12,471 bases of DNA, from positions 1 through 12,471 of the forward strand of contig JAMWBY010000040.1 in the NCBI GenBank assembly GCA_023818745.1, in the 5' to 3' direction. The position numbers and the translations under genes are program-made. Below are positions 1-7,468 of this stretch, one piece after another. Numbering within the stretch: the first letter of the stretch is position 1; every line of letters begins with the position of its first letter. The stretch is from Candidatus Omnitrophota bacterium. GTDB taxonomy: Bacteria > Ratteibacteria > UBA8468 > B48-G9 > JAFGKM01. The notes below the pieces were generated by a model. The model did no database searches. It saw nothing but the letters and a program-made list of their open reading frames with translations, and was not told the origin of the DNA.

Positions 1-1
1 A

Positions 2-532
2 TGCACTGGCTTGGGAATTTCTCCTAAAAAAATTGAAAAAATTATAGGAGTTGCCAAAGCGTATACAACAAGAGTTGGAATGGGTCCATTTCCTACAGAG
101 TTAAAAGATGATGTTGGAGAAAAATTGAGAGAATTAGGCAGTGAATTTGGAGCAACGACTGGAAGACCAAGAAGATGTGGCTGGTTTGATGCAGTTCTGG
201 TAAAGTTTGCTACTATTATAAATGGTATAGATGAAATAGTTCTTACAAAACTTGATGTTCTAAGTGGATTTGAGAAAATAAAGATAGGAGTTGGATATAA
301 ATATAATGACAAAATTATAAACACATATCCATTTGATTCTAAATTATTTTCTAATTGTGAAGTAATTTATGAAGAAGTAGACGGTTGGAAAGAAGATATA
401 AGTAGTGTAAAAAGATATAAAGACCTACCTAAAAATACACAAAAATATATTGAAAAAATTGAAGAATCAATTGGGATTAAAATAAGCAAAGTTTCAACTG
501 GTTCTTCAAGAGACCAAACAATAGAAAAATAA
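2..532 (+). CDS. purA: Adenylosuccinate synthetase, C-terminal part (5' truncated by window edge)
   Basis: This enzyme joins IMP and aspartate using GTP to give adenylosuccinate, the first committed step to AMP, in the cytoplasm. About 176 codons are visible, read in frame from base 2; the N-terminal GTP-binding half lies outside the window. Family blocks seen in order are KAYTTRVGMGPFPTEL (the IMP/aspartate loop with its arginine), EFGATTGRPRRCGWFD, LTKLDVLSG, and near the end VSTGSSRDQTI, the usual purA guanine-binding tail. The sequence ends at the normal family C-terminus with TAA. An in-frame TTG at 11 could be misread as a start, but the conserved sequence continues upstream of it, so the gene is simply cut by the edge. 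It converges on the PLD-like gene with only 16 bp between the stops. Identification is secure. Confidence 0.97.
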   Translation, partial: CTGLGISPKKIEKIIGVAKAYTTRVGMGPFPTELKDDVGEKLRELGSEFGATTGRPRRCGWFDAVLVKFATIINGIDEIVLTKLDVLSGFEKIKIGVGYKYNDKIINTYPFDSKLFSNCEVIYEEVDGWKEDISSVKRYKDLPKNTQKYIEKIEESIGIKISKVSTGSSRDQTIEK

Positions 533-548
533 ACTTTATAAAAATAAT

Positions 549-1115
549 TTATTGGGAAATTCTAAACAATCTACAACTTTTTTTCAATTTTTTAAAATAA
601 TCAATAAATACTTTCACAAGTTCCTCTGATTCAATTAGAATACTTATTTCTCTATTTTTTTCAAGTGCATAGTAATTCCAGTTATGACTTCCTATAAAAA
701 CATATTTGTCATCAATTAAAACAAGTTTTATATGAGTTGTCCTTGATTTTGAATCTAAATAAACTTTTACACCATTTTCTACAAGGAACCTAGCAGTTTT
801 CAAATTTTTTTCACTTACTGTTTCATTTTTTGGGTCTTCTTCCAAAATAATTTCTACATTAACTCTTTTTTTATTTGCGTTTATAAGTTCTTTTAGTATT
901 TGATTGGATATACTTTCTGGATATTCTGGATAATAGTCAGTTTGAAACATAATTACATAAATTGAATTTTTTGAATTTTTAATAAAATTTATGAGTGTAG
1001 AAGCATAATCTTTATCTATTAAAGGTGTAACAGTTGCCTTAAATTGAGCAAAACATAAATTCAGAATAAATATAAAAATAGAAAAATTAAACTTTTTGAT
1101 ATTTCTCAATAACAT
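549..1115 (-). CDS. Secreted single-HKD phospholipase D-like / Nuc-type nuclease
   Basis: The protein has 188 residues. The first ~24 form a Sec-type signal peptide: basic start (MLLRNIKK), hydrophobic core, and likely cleavage near CFAQ. One complete HKD signature is present: H128, K130, D135, then G142-S143-x-N145. Single-HKD proteins of this size, such as Nuc endonucleases, dimerise to form one active site on phosphodiesters. The substrate here could be DNA/RNA or phospholipid; sequence alone does not decide, though length and layout favour Nuc. The ATG lies inside the 3' end of hisA (29-bp overlap) with no clear Shine-Dalgarno, so translation probably depends on coupling to hisA. It is the last gene of the topA-hisA unit, and the metabolic neighbours do not explain an exported nuclease. 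The export signal and catalytic motif are seen; the location outside the cytoplasmic membrane is inferred. Confidence 0.85.
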   Translation of the reverse strand: MLLRNIKKFNFSIFIFILNLCFAQFKATVTPLIDKDYASTLINFIKNSKNSIYVIMFQTDYYPEYPESISNQILKELINANKKRVNVEIILEEDPKNETVSEKNLKTARFLVENGVKVYLDSKSRTTHIKLVLIDDKYVFIGSHNWNYYALEKNREISILIESEELVKVFIDYFKKLKKSCRLFRISQ

Positions 1116-1944
1116 TTTTCAAGTCAATTTTTTTCTGATAAAGAGCTTTTCCAATTATTATTCCGGTTGGTTTATAAAATAAAGAATTAAGTAAAACTAT
1201 ATCATCCTCTTTTGAAATACCACCTGCAATTATTATCTCTTGAATATTTTCTTTTAAACTGCTTATCTCCTTTAATATTCTGCCAATATTTTTTATATCA
1301 ACTCCTTCAAGTGTTCCATCACTTTCAATACTTGTTATAAGAAATTTTCTAAAACCATTTTCTACAAATTTTTTTATTACATAAGATGGTTTAATAGGAA
1401 TAGTAACTTCCCATCCACTTAAGGCAATTTCATCTTTAAAGTAATCAACAGAAATTATAATTTTTTCTTTTAGAGATGGTTCAAGCCAGTCAATAAGTTC
1501 AAAATCTGGTGCCTCTCTTTCAAGTTCAAAATTTTTCCCGCTTCTTTGATAATAAAACTTTATATCTTGTAAACTATAACCCTCATTTAAGATAAACGGA
1601 ATTAAAAAAGCAGTCCCTATAATTATGTAATTTATTCCAAGTTTTAAAAATTTATCTATTTGACTTTTTGTTCTTATTCCTCCTCCAATTTGGATTTCGC
1701 AATTCATATTATTTTCATTTCTTACTTCAATTATTCTCTTTATTTTCTCTTCTTCCTCTTTTTCTATTCTTCCTGTTTTGGCTCCATAAAGAAGAACTAT
1801 ATGTAACCTTTTTGCACCTGAATTTAAATAATCTTTTACAAGTTTCCCAATTTCAACATTATAATATGAAATTTCGTTAAACCTACCTTTATAAAGACGA
1901 ACAACTTCACCTTTTTTTAAATCTATTGCTGGAATTATTAACAT
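1087..1944 (-). CDS. hisA: HisA: ProFAR isomerase (histidine biosynthesis), with insertion
   Basis: HisA converts ProFAR to PRFAR, the fourth step of histidine biosynthesis, on a (beta-alpha)8 barrel. Seen are the N-terminal PAIDL with catalytic Asp8, QIGGGIRT (86-92), GTAF (110-113), SVDYF with the second catalytic Asp167, ALSGWE (174-179), TSIESDGTLEG (204-214), IIAGGIS (238-244) and IIGKALY (263-269). The last two contribute to phosphate binding. At 285 residues it is longer than the usual ~240; most of the excess lies between GTAF and SVDY (about residues 118-160, charged and aromatic). The usual HxVDLDGA block reads HIVLLYGA, so the aspartate normally at position 51 is leucine. The start overlaps the topA 3' end by 38 bp and is preceded by a strong ribosome site. 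It is not in a his operon here. HisA is favoured over HisF by the GWE segment and the C-terminal GKALY. Confidence 0.93.
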   Translation of the reverse strand: MLIIPAIDLKKGEVVRLYKGRFNEISYYNVEIGKLVKDYLNSGAKRLHIVLLYGAKTGRIEKEEEEKIKRIIEVRNENNMNCEIQIGGGIRTKSQIDKFLKLGINYIIIGTAFLIPFILNEGYSLQDIKFYYQRSGKNFELEREAPDFELIDWLEPSLKEKIIISVDYFKDEIALSGWEVTIPIKPSYVIKKFVENGFRKFLITSIESDGTLEGVDIKNIGRILKEISSLKENIQEIIIAGGISKEDDIVLLNSLFYKPTGIIIGKALYQKKIDLKNVIEKYQKV

Positions 1945-3784
1945 TTTCTTTTATCCCCTCTGTATATTTACAATTAGGATAATTTATACATCCTATAAAT
2001 ATACCGTATTTTCCTTTTCTTATAGTCAACTTTCCTCCACACTTTGGACATTTTTTATCTTCAAGCACAATTTCATTTAAAACATCTTTATTGATAAGTT
2101 CATTTGCTCTGTCAAGAGAAGGCTTAAAATTATTATAAAACGTTTTTAATACTTCTATCCAATCCTTTTCTCCAATTGCTATTTTATCAAGATCTTCTTC
2201 CATTTTTGCTGTAAAGTCAATTTTTATTATTTCTGGGAAAAATTTTCTTAAAATTTCATAAACTATTCTACCCATTTTCAGAGGAACAAAAAATTTCTTT
2301 TCTTTTTTTACATATTTTCTTGCCAGAAGCGTTGAAATTGTTGGTGCATAGGTAGAAGGTCTTCCTATATCATATTTTTCAAGTGTTTTAATTAAGGAAC
2401 TCTCTGTATATCTTGGCGGTGGCTGGGTTTGCTTTTTCTCTTTAAAATATTTCTTAACATTTAAAACCTCATTTTTTTCAAATTTATCAATAACTTCATC
2501 TCCTTTTTCAACCTTTAATGGCCATAATTTCAAAAATCCATCAAAAACAACAAAATTTCCTTCTGTTTCAAACAAATATATGTCATTAATTGCTAAAATT
2601 TTAATATTTTTTATAATCGCTGACTTCATTTGGCTTGCTATAAATCTTCTCCATATTAAATCATAAAGTTTAAATTGGTCTGAATTAAGATATTTTTTAA
2701 TTTCTTCAGGGATTCTATAAATAGAAGTAGGTCTTATACATTCGTGTGCTTCTTGTGAAACAGTTGATTTTGACCGATAAACATTAAATTTTTCTGGAAG
2801 ATATTTTTCTCCAAACTTTTCTTTTATAAACTTTAATGCCTGATTTTGTGCAACCTTTGCTACTGAAGGAGAATCTGTTCTCATATATGTTATAAGACCT
2901 ATATTTTTTCCTTCTATATCAATACCTTCATAAAGTTGCTGAGCAATAAACATAGTTTTTGAAGAAGAAAAATTTAAAATGTTGACCGCTTCTTGTTGCA
3001 ATGTGCTTGTAATAAATGGTGGAAGTGGTTTTAAATCTCTTATTTTTTCTATCTTTTCTGAAACAATAAGTTTTCCTTTTTTTAGATTATCTATAATTCG
3101 GTCTGCTTCCTTTTCATCTTCAATTTTTTCTTTTTCTATTGACTTTTCTCCAATTTTTATAAGATTTAAAACAAGTTCCTTACCATTCTTTTCAACTTCA
3201 CATTTAATAACCCAGTATACTTGCGGAATAAAACTTTCAATCTCTTTTTCTCTCTCCACAATTAACCTCAAAGCAACAGATTGAACTCTTCCAGCAGAAA
3301 GTCCCATTTCAAGATGTTTTCCAAGTAAAGGACTTATGGTATAGCCAACAATTCTATCAAGAATTCTTCTTGCTTGTTGAGCATTTACAAGTTCAATTGA
3401 AATTTTTCTTGGGTTTTCAAATGCACTTTTGACCGCTTCTGGAACTATTTCATGAAAAGCAACTCTTTTAACCTCATCTATACTTTTACCAAGGACACAG
3501 ATAGTGTGATAAGCAATTGCTTCTCCTTCTCTATCTTCATCTGTTGCAAGATATACTTCAGAAACGTTTTTAACAAGTTTTTTAAGTTTATTTACAATTT
3601 TCTTTTTCCCTGGAATAATAACATATTTAGGAGTAAAATTATTCTCAATATCAACTCCAAATTCATTTTCTGGTAAATCTCTGATATGGCCCATTGTTGC
3701 AAAAACAATATATTTTTCGTCAAAAATTCCTGCAATGGTCTTTGCCTTTGTTGGTGATTCTACAATTATAAGGTCTTTTTTCAT
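1907..3784 (-). CDS. topA: DNA topoisomerase I (type IA), short form with one zinc finger
   Basis: This enzyme relaxes negative supercoils through a 5'-phosphotyrosine link. The start chosen is the ATG at 3784, giving MKKDLIIVESPTKAKTIAG (625 aa); a 20-residue upstream in-frame extension is rejected because AGAGGAGAA lies 6 bp before this ATG and family proteins begin here. The TOPRIM domain has Glu9 and the D82-E-D84-R-E86 acidic motif. GLSAGRVQSVALRLI follows at 161-175. The catalytic tyrosine is Tyr300 in ITYMRTDSPS. QEAHECIRPT is the usual QEAHEAIRPT with Ala to Cys. IGRPSTYAPTISTLLARKYV lies near 473-492. A single C4 zinc ribbon ends the protein (C579, C582, C599, C605), against several in E. 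coli TopA. The 3' end overlaps hisA. It is the first gene of the topA-hisA-PLD unit, divergent from argH. Confidence 0.97.
   Translation of the reverse strand: MKKDLIIVESPTKAKTIAGIFDEKYIVFATMGHIRDLPENEFGVDIENNFTPKYVIIPGKKKIVNKLKKLVKNVSEVYLATDEDREGEAIAYHTICVLGKSIDEVKRVAFHEIVPEAVKSAFENPRKISIELVNAQQARRILDRIVGYTISPLLGKHLEMGLSAGRVQSVALRLIVEREKEIESFIPQVYWVIKCEVEKNGKELVLNLIKIGEKSIEKEKIEDEKEADRIIDNLKKGKLIVSEKIEKIRDLKPLPPFITSTLQQEAVNILNFSSSKTMFIAQQLYEGIDIEGKNIGLITYMRTDSPSVAKVAQNQALKFIKEKFGEKYLPEKFNVYRSKSTVSQEAHECIRPTSIYRIPEEIKKYLNSDQFKLYDLIWRRFIASQMKSAIIKNIKILAINDIYLFETEGNFVVFDGFLKLWPLKVEKGDEVIDKFEKNEVLNVKKYFKEKKQTQPPPRYTESSLIKTLEKYDIGRPSTYAPTISTLLARKYVKKEKKFFVPLKMGRIVYEILRKFFPEIIKIDFTAKMEEDLDKIAIGEKDWIEVLKTFYNNFKPSLDRANELINKDVLNEIVLEDKKCPKCGGKLTIRKGKYGIFIGCINYPNCKYTEGIKENVNNSSNRFKKR
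1953..1961 (-). promoter_or_regulatory. Shine-Dalgarno for hisA inside topA
   Basis: The minus strand reads AGAGGGGAT, 8 bp upstream of the hisA ATG (1942-1944), and lies wholly inside the last topA codons. It fixes the hisA start within topA and supports the 38-bp overlap being real. Confidence 0.8.
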
Positions 3785-3790
3785 AGAATT

Positions 3791-3799
3791 TTCTCCTCT
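3791..3799 (-). promoter_or_regulatory. Shine-Dalgarno that decides the topA start
   Basis: The minus strand reads AGAGGAGAA with 6 bases before the ATG at 3782-3784. It selects the MKKDLIIVES start over the longer in-frame extension. Confidence 0.85.
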
Positions 3800-3805
3800 A
3801 ATTCT

Positions 3806-3834
3806 TTGATTTATTATAATACTTCTGATAAAAT
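3806..3834 (+). promoter_or_regulatory. Putative sigma70 promoter for argH-lysA
   Basis: A -35-like TTGATT (3806-3811), a 17-bp spacer and TAAAAT (3829-3834) predict a transcript start near 3841, just ahead of the AGAGGTGG ribosome site at 3844-3851. The -10 matches the consensus at 5 of 6 positions and the -35 at 4 of 6. In DNA this AT-rich such matches are partly expected by chance. Confidence 0.45.
3813..3818 (-). promoter_or_regulatory. Putative -10 element for topA
   Basis: The minus strand reads a perfect TATAAT within the short palindrome ATTATAAT (3813-3820). It would start a transcript near 3806 with about 22 nt of leader carrying the topA ribosome site. No good -35 at 17 bp is seen; TTGTTT lies 20 bp upstream. 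The element overlaps the argH promoter spacer. Confidence 0.45.
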
Positions 3835-3855
3835 AAAAAAACAAGAGGTGGAAAA

Positions 3856-5280
3856 ATGAAATATATGTGGGAAGGAAGATTCAAAGATAAGGTGGCATAT
3901 GAAGTAATTGAATTTACAAAATCAATAGATATAGATAAAAAACTTGCTTTTTATGATATTAAAGGGAGTATAGCTCATACAAAAATGCTTTCAAAAGTTG
4001 GATTAATAACAAAAATAGACGAAGAAAGGATAATAAATGGGCTAAAAAAAATTGAAGAAGAAATAAGAAAAAACAAATTTAAAATACTTCCAACAGATGA
4101 GGATATACATACTGCAATTGAGAGAAGATTAATTAAATTAGTTGGTAAATCGGGTGAGAAACTACATACTGGAAGATCAAGAAATGATCAGATTGTCCTA
4201 GATGAAAAATTATATTTGAAAGAAGAAATTATTAATTTATTGAACTACATAATAGATTTTCAAAAAACATTACTTGAAAAAAGCGAAGAATACTTTGGGG
4301 TAATAATTCCTTCATATACTCATTTAAAACAGAGTCAACCAGTATTACTTTCTCATTATTTTCTTGCATATATTGAAAAATTTGAAAGAGATAAAGAAAG
4401 ATTTCTTATTTCTTATGATAAAAATAATGTTTTACCTTTGGGAGTGGGTGCCTGTGCAGGAACAAATTTACCTCTTGACAGAGAATATGTTGCAAAATTA
4501 TTAAATTTTTCTAAAATTTCAAACAATAGTTTAGATACAGTATCTGATAGAGATTTTTTAATTGAAATTTTGTTTAATTGTGTATTAAGTTTAATACATC
4601 TTTCCAATTTCTGTGAAGATTTAATTATTTGGAATACAGATGAATTTAGTTTTATAAATTTACCTGATAAATACTGCACTGGCTCAAGTTTAATGCCTCA
4701 CAAAAAAAATCCAGATGTTCTTGAATTAATAAGAAGTAAAGCAGCAATTGCAATTGGAAATTTAACAGGCATCTTAACACTTATAAAAGGCCTTCCACTT
4801 TCATATAACAGAGATTTACAAGAAGATAAAAAACCATTATTTGAAACAATTGAAATATTAAAATCATCTCTCAAAATTCTGACGAAAATAGTAAAAGAAA
4901 CTAAATTTAATGTTGAAAAAATTAAAAATTCAATTTCTTCTTTTACCCTTGCTACTGATATCGCTGAGTATCTTGTTAAAAAGGGAATCCCATTTAGAAA
5001 TTCACATAAAATAGTAGGTAAAATCGTGAATTATTGTATAGAAAACAAAAAAGAAATAATTTCGTTGACCTTAGAAGAATTCAAAAACTTTTCTCCTATT
5101 TTTAATAAAGAAATTTTTAATGTATTAAACTTTGAAAATTCAGTGGATTCAAAAAAAGTAATTGGTGGAACTTCTTCTACAAATGTAAAAATGGAGATTG
5201 AAAAATGGAAGAAAAATTTAAAGAAATCTTCTATCCATATTTTAAGTTTAAAAAAAGCAAATTCTACATTGAAGAAATAG
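3856..5280 (+). CDS. argH: Argininosuccinate lyase with C-terminal run-on
   Basis: ArgH cleaves argininosuccinate to arginine and fumarate, the last step of arginine synthesis; the family is a cytoplasmic homotetramer. The start MKYMWEGRF matches the family's WGGRF opening and has AGAGGTGG just upstream. Seen are HTGRSRNDQ (104-112), SYTHLKQSQP with the catalytic-region His156, and the flexible signature loop GSSLMPHKKNPD (276-287) carrying the catalytic serine. That loop usually reads MPQKKNPD, so Gln is His here. The C-terminal GGTSSTNV (437-444) and a following helix (to about 456) are where the family normally ends. The remaining ~18 residues are encoded by DNA that is also the start of lysA. 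The 76-bp overlap with lysA implies one arginine/lysine transcription unit. Identity is secure. Confidence 0.96.
   Translation: MKYMWEGRFKDKVAYEVIEFTKSIDIDKKLAFYDIKGSIAHTKMLSKVGLITKIDEERIINGLKKIEEEIRKNKFKILPTDEDIHTAIERRLIKLVGKSGEKLHTGRSRNDQIVLDEKLYLKEEIINLLNYIIDFQKTLLEKSEEYFGVIIPSYTHLKQSQPVLLSHYFLAYIEKFERDKERFLISYDKNNVLPLGVGACAGTNLPLDREYVAKLLNFSKISNNSLDTVSDRDFLIEILFNCVLSLIHLSNFCEDLIIWNTDEFSFINLPDKYCTGSSLMPHKKNPDVLELIRSKAAIAIGNLTGILTLIKGLPLSYNRDLQEDKKPLFETIEILKSSLKILTKIVKETKFNVEKIKNSISSFTLATDIAEYLVKKGIPFRNSHKIVGKIVNYCIENKKEIISLTLEEFKNFSPIFNKEIFNVLNFENSVDSKKVIGGTSSTNVKMEIEKWKKNLKKSSIHILSLKKANSTLKK
5193..5196 (+). promoter_or_regulatory. Shine-Dalgarno for lysA inside argH
   Basis: GGAG lies 8 bp before the lysA ATG at 5205 and inside argH coding sequence. 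Together with the lack of any later ATG, GTG or TTG ahead of the conserved N-terminus, it supports a lysA start 76 bp inside argH. Confidence 0.65.
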
Positions 5281-6485
5281 AATATAAAAAAATTGTAGAA
5301 AAATTAGGAACACCTGTTTATGTTTATAGTTACCATTTTATAACAAACCAAATAAAAAAAATCAAAAATGCCTTTTCTGAACTTCCTTGCAAAATTTGTT
5401 TTTCTGTTAAATCAAATTCCAATCTTCATATTTTAAAAATAATGAAAGAAAATGGACTTGGAGTAGATGTTGTTTCTGAAGGTGAATTAAAAAAAGCACT
5501 TCTTGCAGGTTTTTCTCCATCTGATATTGTTTTTGCAGGGGTGGGGAAAAGAGAAGAAGAAATTGAATATGCTATTAAGAAAAATATTTTCTGTTTTAAT
5601 GTTGAGAATGAAGAAGAACTTGATATTATTGAAAAATATGGCAGAAAATATAACAAAAAGATTAATGTGAATTTAAGGTTAAATCTCAATATAGATGTTG
5701 ATACCCACCATTATATAAAAACATCAAGGATGGAAAACAAATTTGGAATTGACATTGATACAGCAAAAAGAATTATAAAAAAAGAATTTAAATTTGCCGA
5801 AATCAAAGGAATACACTTCCACCTTGGTTCACAGATAAAAGAGGTATTTCCTTACATAAAAGCAATTGAAGAAATAAAAAAATTTTGCTTAGAGAACAAA
5901 TTTAATATAGATATGCTTGATATTGGAGGAGGTTTTGGAATTCCCTATACCTATACAGATAAAATTCAACCAATTGAAGAATTTGGAAAGGAAATAAAAT
6001 CAGCACTTAAAAACATTAAGTTAAAAACAATTATACTTGAACCAGGAAGGTTTATTGTTGGTAATTCTGGAGTTTTAATCACTAAAATATTGTATGTAAA
6101 GAATAGAAAAACAAAAAACTTTATAATTGTTGATGCAGGAATGAATGACCTTATAAGACCTTCACTTTATGGAAGTTATCATCTTATATATCCTACAATT
6201 TTAAAAAACTCTAAACAAATCAAATTTGACATTGTTGGACCTATATGTGAAACAGGAGATTACCTTGGAAAAGATAGAGAAATGCCAGAAAATATAAAAA
6301 CAGGTGATTATATAGTAGTGATGAGTATTGGTGCCTACGGATTTTCAATGTCTTCAAATTATAACACCAGGTTAAGAATTCCTGAAGTTCTTGTTAAAAA
6401 CAATAAAATAAATATTATAAGAAAAAGAGAAACCTATTCCTATTTATTTAAACCTGAAATTTCCAGTAAAATTGGGAAAATTTGA
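5205..6485 (+). CDS. lysA: Diaminopimelate decarboxylase
   Basis: This enzyme decarboxylates meso-diaminopimelate to lysine using PLP (fold III alanine-racemase barrel plus beta domain). There are 426 residues, normal for the family. Seen are GTPVYVYS (35-42), CFSVKSNSN with the PLP lysine Lys69, HFHLGSQ (204-210), DIGGGFGIPY (239-248) for phosphate binding, EPGRF (279-283), GPICETGD with the active-site Cys348 and Glu349, and GAYGFSMSSNYNTR (376-389). CETGD and SNYN favour LysA over ornithine or arginine decarboxylases. The ATG at 5205 is the only usable start before the conserved region and lies inside argH. The 3' end overlaps the convergent apbE by 42 bp. Other dap genes are absent from the window. 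Expression is probably coupled to argH. Confidence 0.96.
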   Translation: MEEKFKEIFYPYFKFKKSKFYIEEIEYKKIVEKLGTPVYVYSYHFITNQIKKIKNAFSELPCKICFSVKSNSNLHILKIMKENGLGVDVVSEGELKKALLAGFSPSDIVFAGVGKREEEIEYAIKKNIFCFNVENEEELDIIEKYGRKYNKKINVNLRLNLNIDVDTHHYIKTSRMENKFGIDIDTAKRIIKKEFKFAEIKGIHFHLGSQIKEVFPYIKAIEEIKKFCLENKFNIDMLDIGGGFGIPYTYTDKIQPIEEFGKEIKSALKNIKLKTIILEPGRFIVGNSGVLITKILYVKNRKTKNFIIVDAGMNDLIRPSLYGSYHLIYPTILKNSKQIKFDIVGPICETGDYLGKDREMPENIKTGDYIVVMSIGAYGFSMSSNYNTRLRIPEVLVKNNKINIIRKRETYSYLFKPEISSKIGKI

Positions 6486-7430
6486 AGATTTATATATTTT
6501 TTTATCCTTATCTATGATTAAACATTCAATTCCTTTGTTTTTATTAACTAAATCTAAACCTTTTTCTATCCCGAGAACAAAAATTCCAGTTGCAAATCCA
6601 TCTGCTATTGTGCAATTAGAAGCAATAACTGTCACACTTACAGGAATTTCTTCAACAGGAACTCCTGTTTTTGGATTAACAATATGTCCTATTTTCTGAT
6701 TTTTTATTTTTAAATATCTTTTATAATTTCCACTTGTTGCTATTCCTCTTTCAGTTATCATAAAATTTCCAATCAATTTATTTTCTTCAAAAGGGTCTTC
6801 AATTCCTATTTTCCATTTTTTCTTTTCAGGATTTGTTCCCCAGCAGTAAAGATCTCCTCCACCGTTTACAAGCCCATTTTTTATACCTTTTGATTTTAAA
6901 AATTCTGAAACTTTATCAACAATATAACCTTTAGCAATTCCACCCAGATCTATTTCTGCTTCTTTTTCTAAAATAACTTCATTCCCTTCAATTTTTATAT
7001 TTTTCCATCCAACTTTTTTAAGAACCTCTTTTATTTCTTTTTCAGTTGGTATCTGATTTTCTTTAAATTTCTTTTTATAAAGGAAAATTATTGGTTTGCA
7101 TGTAATATCAAATGCTCCATCTGTTATTTCAGAAATGTAAATAGATTTTTTTATTACCTCTAAAACTTCAGATGAAACATTATATCTTTTATATTTATTT
7201 AGTTTAGAAACTTCACTTTCTTCTTTATAAATACTTAATTTGTTTTCAAGATTTTTCACAAGTTCAAAAGACAAATTTAAAATTTCCTCACCATTTTTGC
7301 TTTCTTCAATTTTAATTTCAAATATTGTATCAAGAAAAAATTCTTTTTTCTCAATAAATTTAACTATTTGGGAAAAAGCATTTAAGCACAAAATTAAAAA
7401 CACAAAAGATAACTTCCATATTATTCTCAT
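6444..7430 (-). CDS. apbE: Exported FAD:protein FMN transferase (ApbE family)
   Basis: ApbE transfers FMN from FAD to a threonine of target flavoproteins such as Rnf or Nqr subunits, on the outer face of the cytoplasmic membrane. The 328 residues begin with a Sec signal peptide (MRIIWK, hydrophobic stretch 7-18, likely cleavage near AFSQ). A lipoprotein anchor is less likely because the residue before the only cysteine (Cys15) is leucine. Family motifs are DGAFDIT (104-110), IDLGGIAKGYIVDK (160-173), VNGGGDLYCWG (188-198), GIATSGNYKRY (229-239), HIVNPKTGVP (249-258) and ADGFATGIFVLG (276-287), the last including the metal-binding region. No target flavoprotein is seen nearby. There is no Shine-Dalgarno; a TATAAT lies 10 bp before the ATG, so the mRNA may be leaderless. 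It converges on and overlaps lysA. Confidence 0.94.
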   Translation of the reverse strand: MRIIWKLSFVFLILCLNAFSQIVKFIEKKEFFLDTIFEIKIEESKNGEEILNLSFELVKNLENKLSIYKEESEVSKLNKYKRYNVSSEVLEVIKKSIYISEITDGAFDITCKPIIFLYKKKFKENQIPTEKEIKEVLKKVGWKNIKIEGNEVILEKEAEIDLGGIAKGYIVDKVSEFLKSKGIKNGLVNGGGDLYCWGTNPEKKKWKIGIEDPFEENKLIGNFMITERGIATSGNYKRYLKIKNQKIGHIVNPKTGVPVEEIPVSVTVIASNCTIADGFATGIFVLGIEKGLDLVNKNKGIECLIIDKDKKIYKSSNFPNFTGNFRFK

Positions 7431-7440
7431 TTCTGGTAAA

Positions 7441-7446
7441 ATTATA
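7441..7446 (-). promoter_or_regulatory. Putative -10 element of apbE
   Basis: The minus strand reads a perfect TATAAT with 10 bp to the apbE ATG and no convincing -35. A start 6-7 bp downstream would leave only a few untranslated bases. Confidence 0.4.
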
Positions 7447-7468
7447 ACATTAAAATATAGGATTAAAA

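Noticed and set aside
530..537. TAAACTTT at the purA stop, also present at the aroE stop (11130-11137), as a shared gene-end motif
   Set aside because: Only two instances; other genes in the window lack it, and TAA followed by A/T is expected by chance.
528..553. AATAAA ... TTTATT inverted repeat between purA and the PLD gene as a bidirectional terminator
   Set aside because: The six-base arms contain no G-C pairs, and such matches are common in this AT-rich DNA.
1668..1880. Plus-strand open frame antisense to hisA encoding a phenylalanine/leucine-rich peptide
   Set aside because: It is a complement of lysine/glutamate-rich hisA codons; the hydrophobicity is an artefact of composition.
2979..3284. 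Open frame on the plus strand antisense to topA
   Set aside because: It mirrors topA, which has all family motifs; its translation is serine/phenylalanine-rich with no recognisable domain.
3785..3843. In-frame N-terminal extension of topA by 20 residues
   Set aside because: The shorter start has an ideal ribosome site and begins exactly at the family N-terminus; the extension is hydrophobic and unlike the family.
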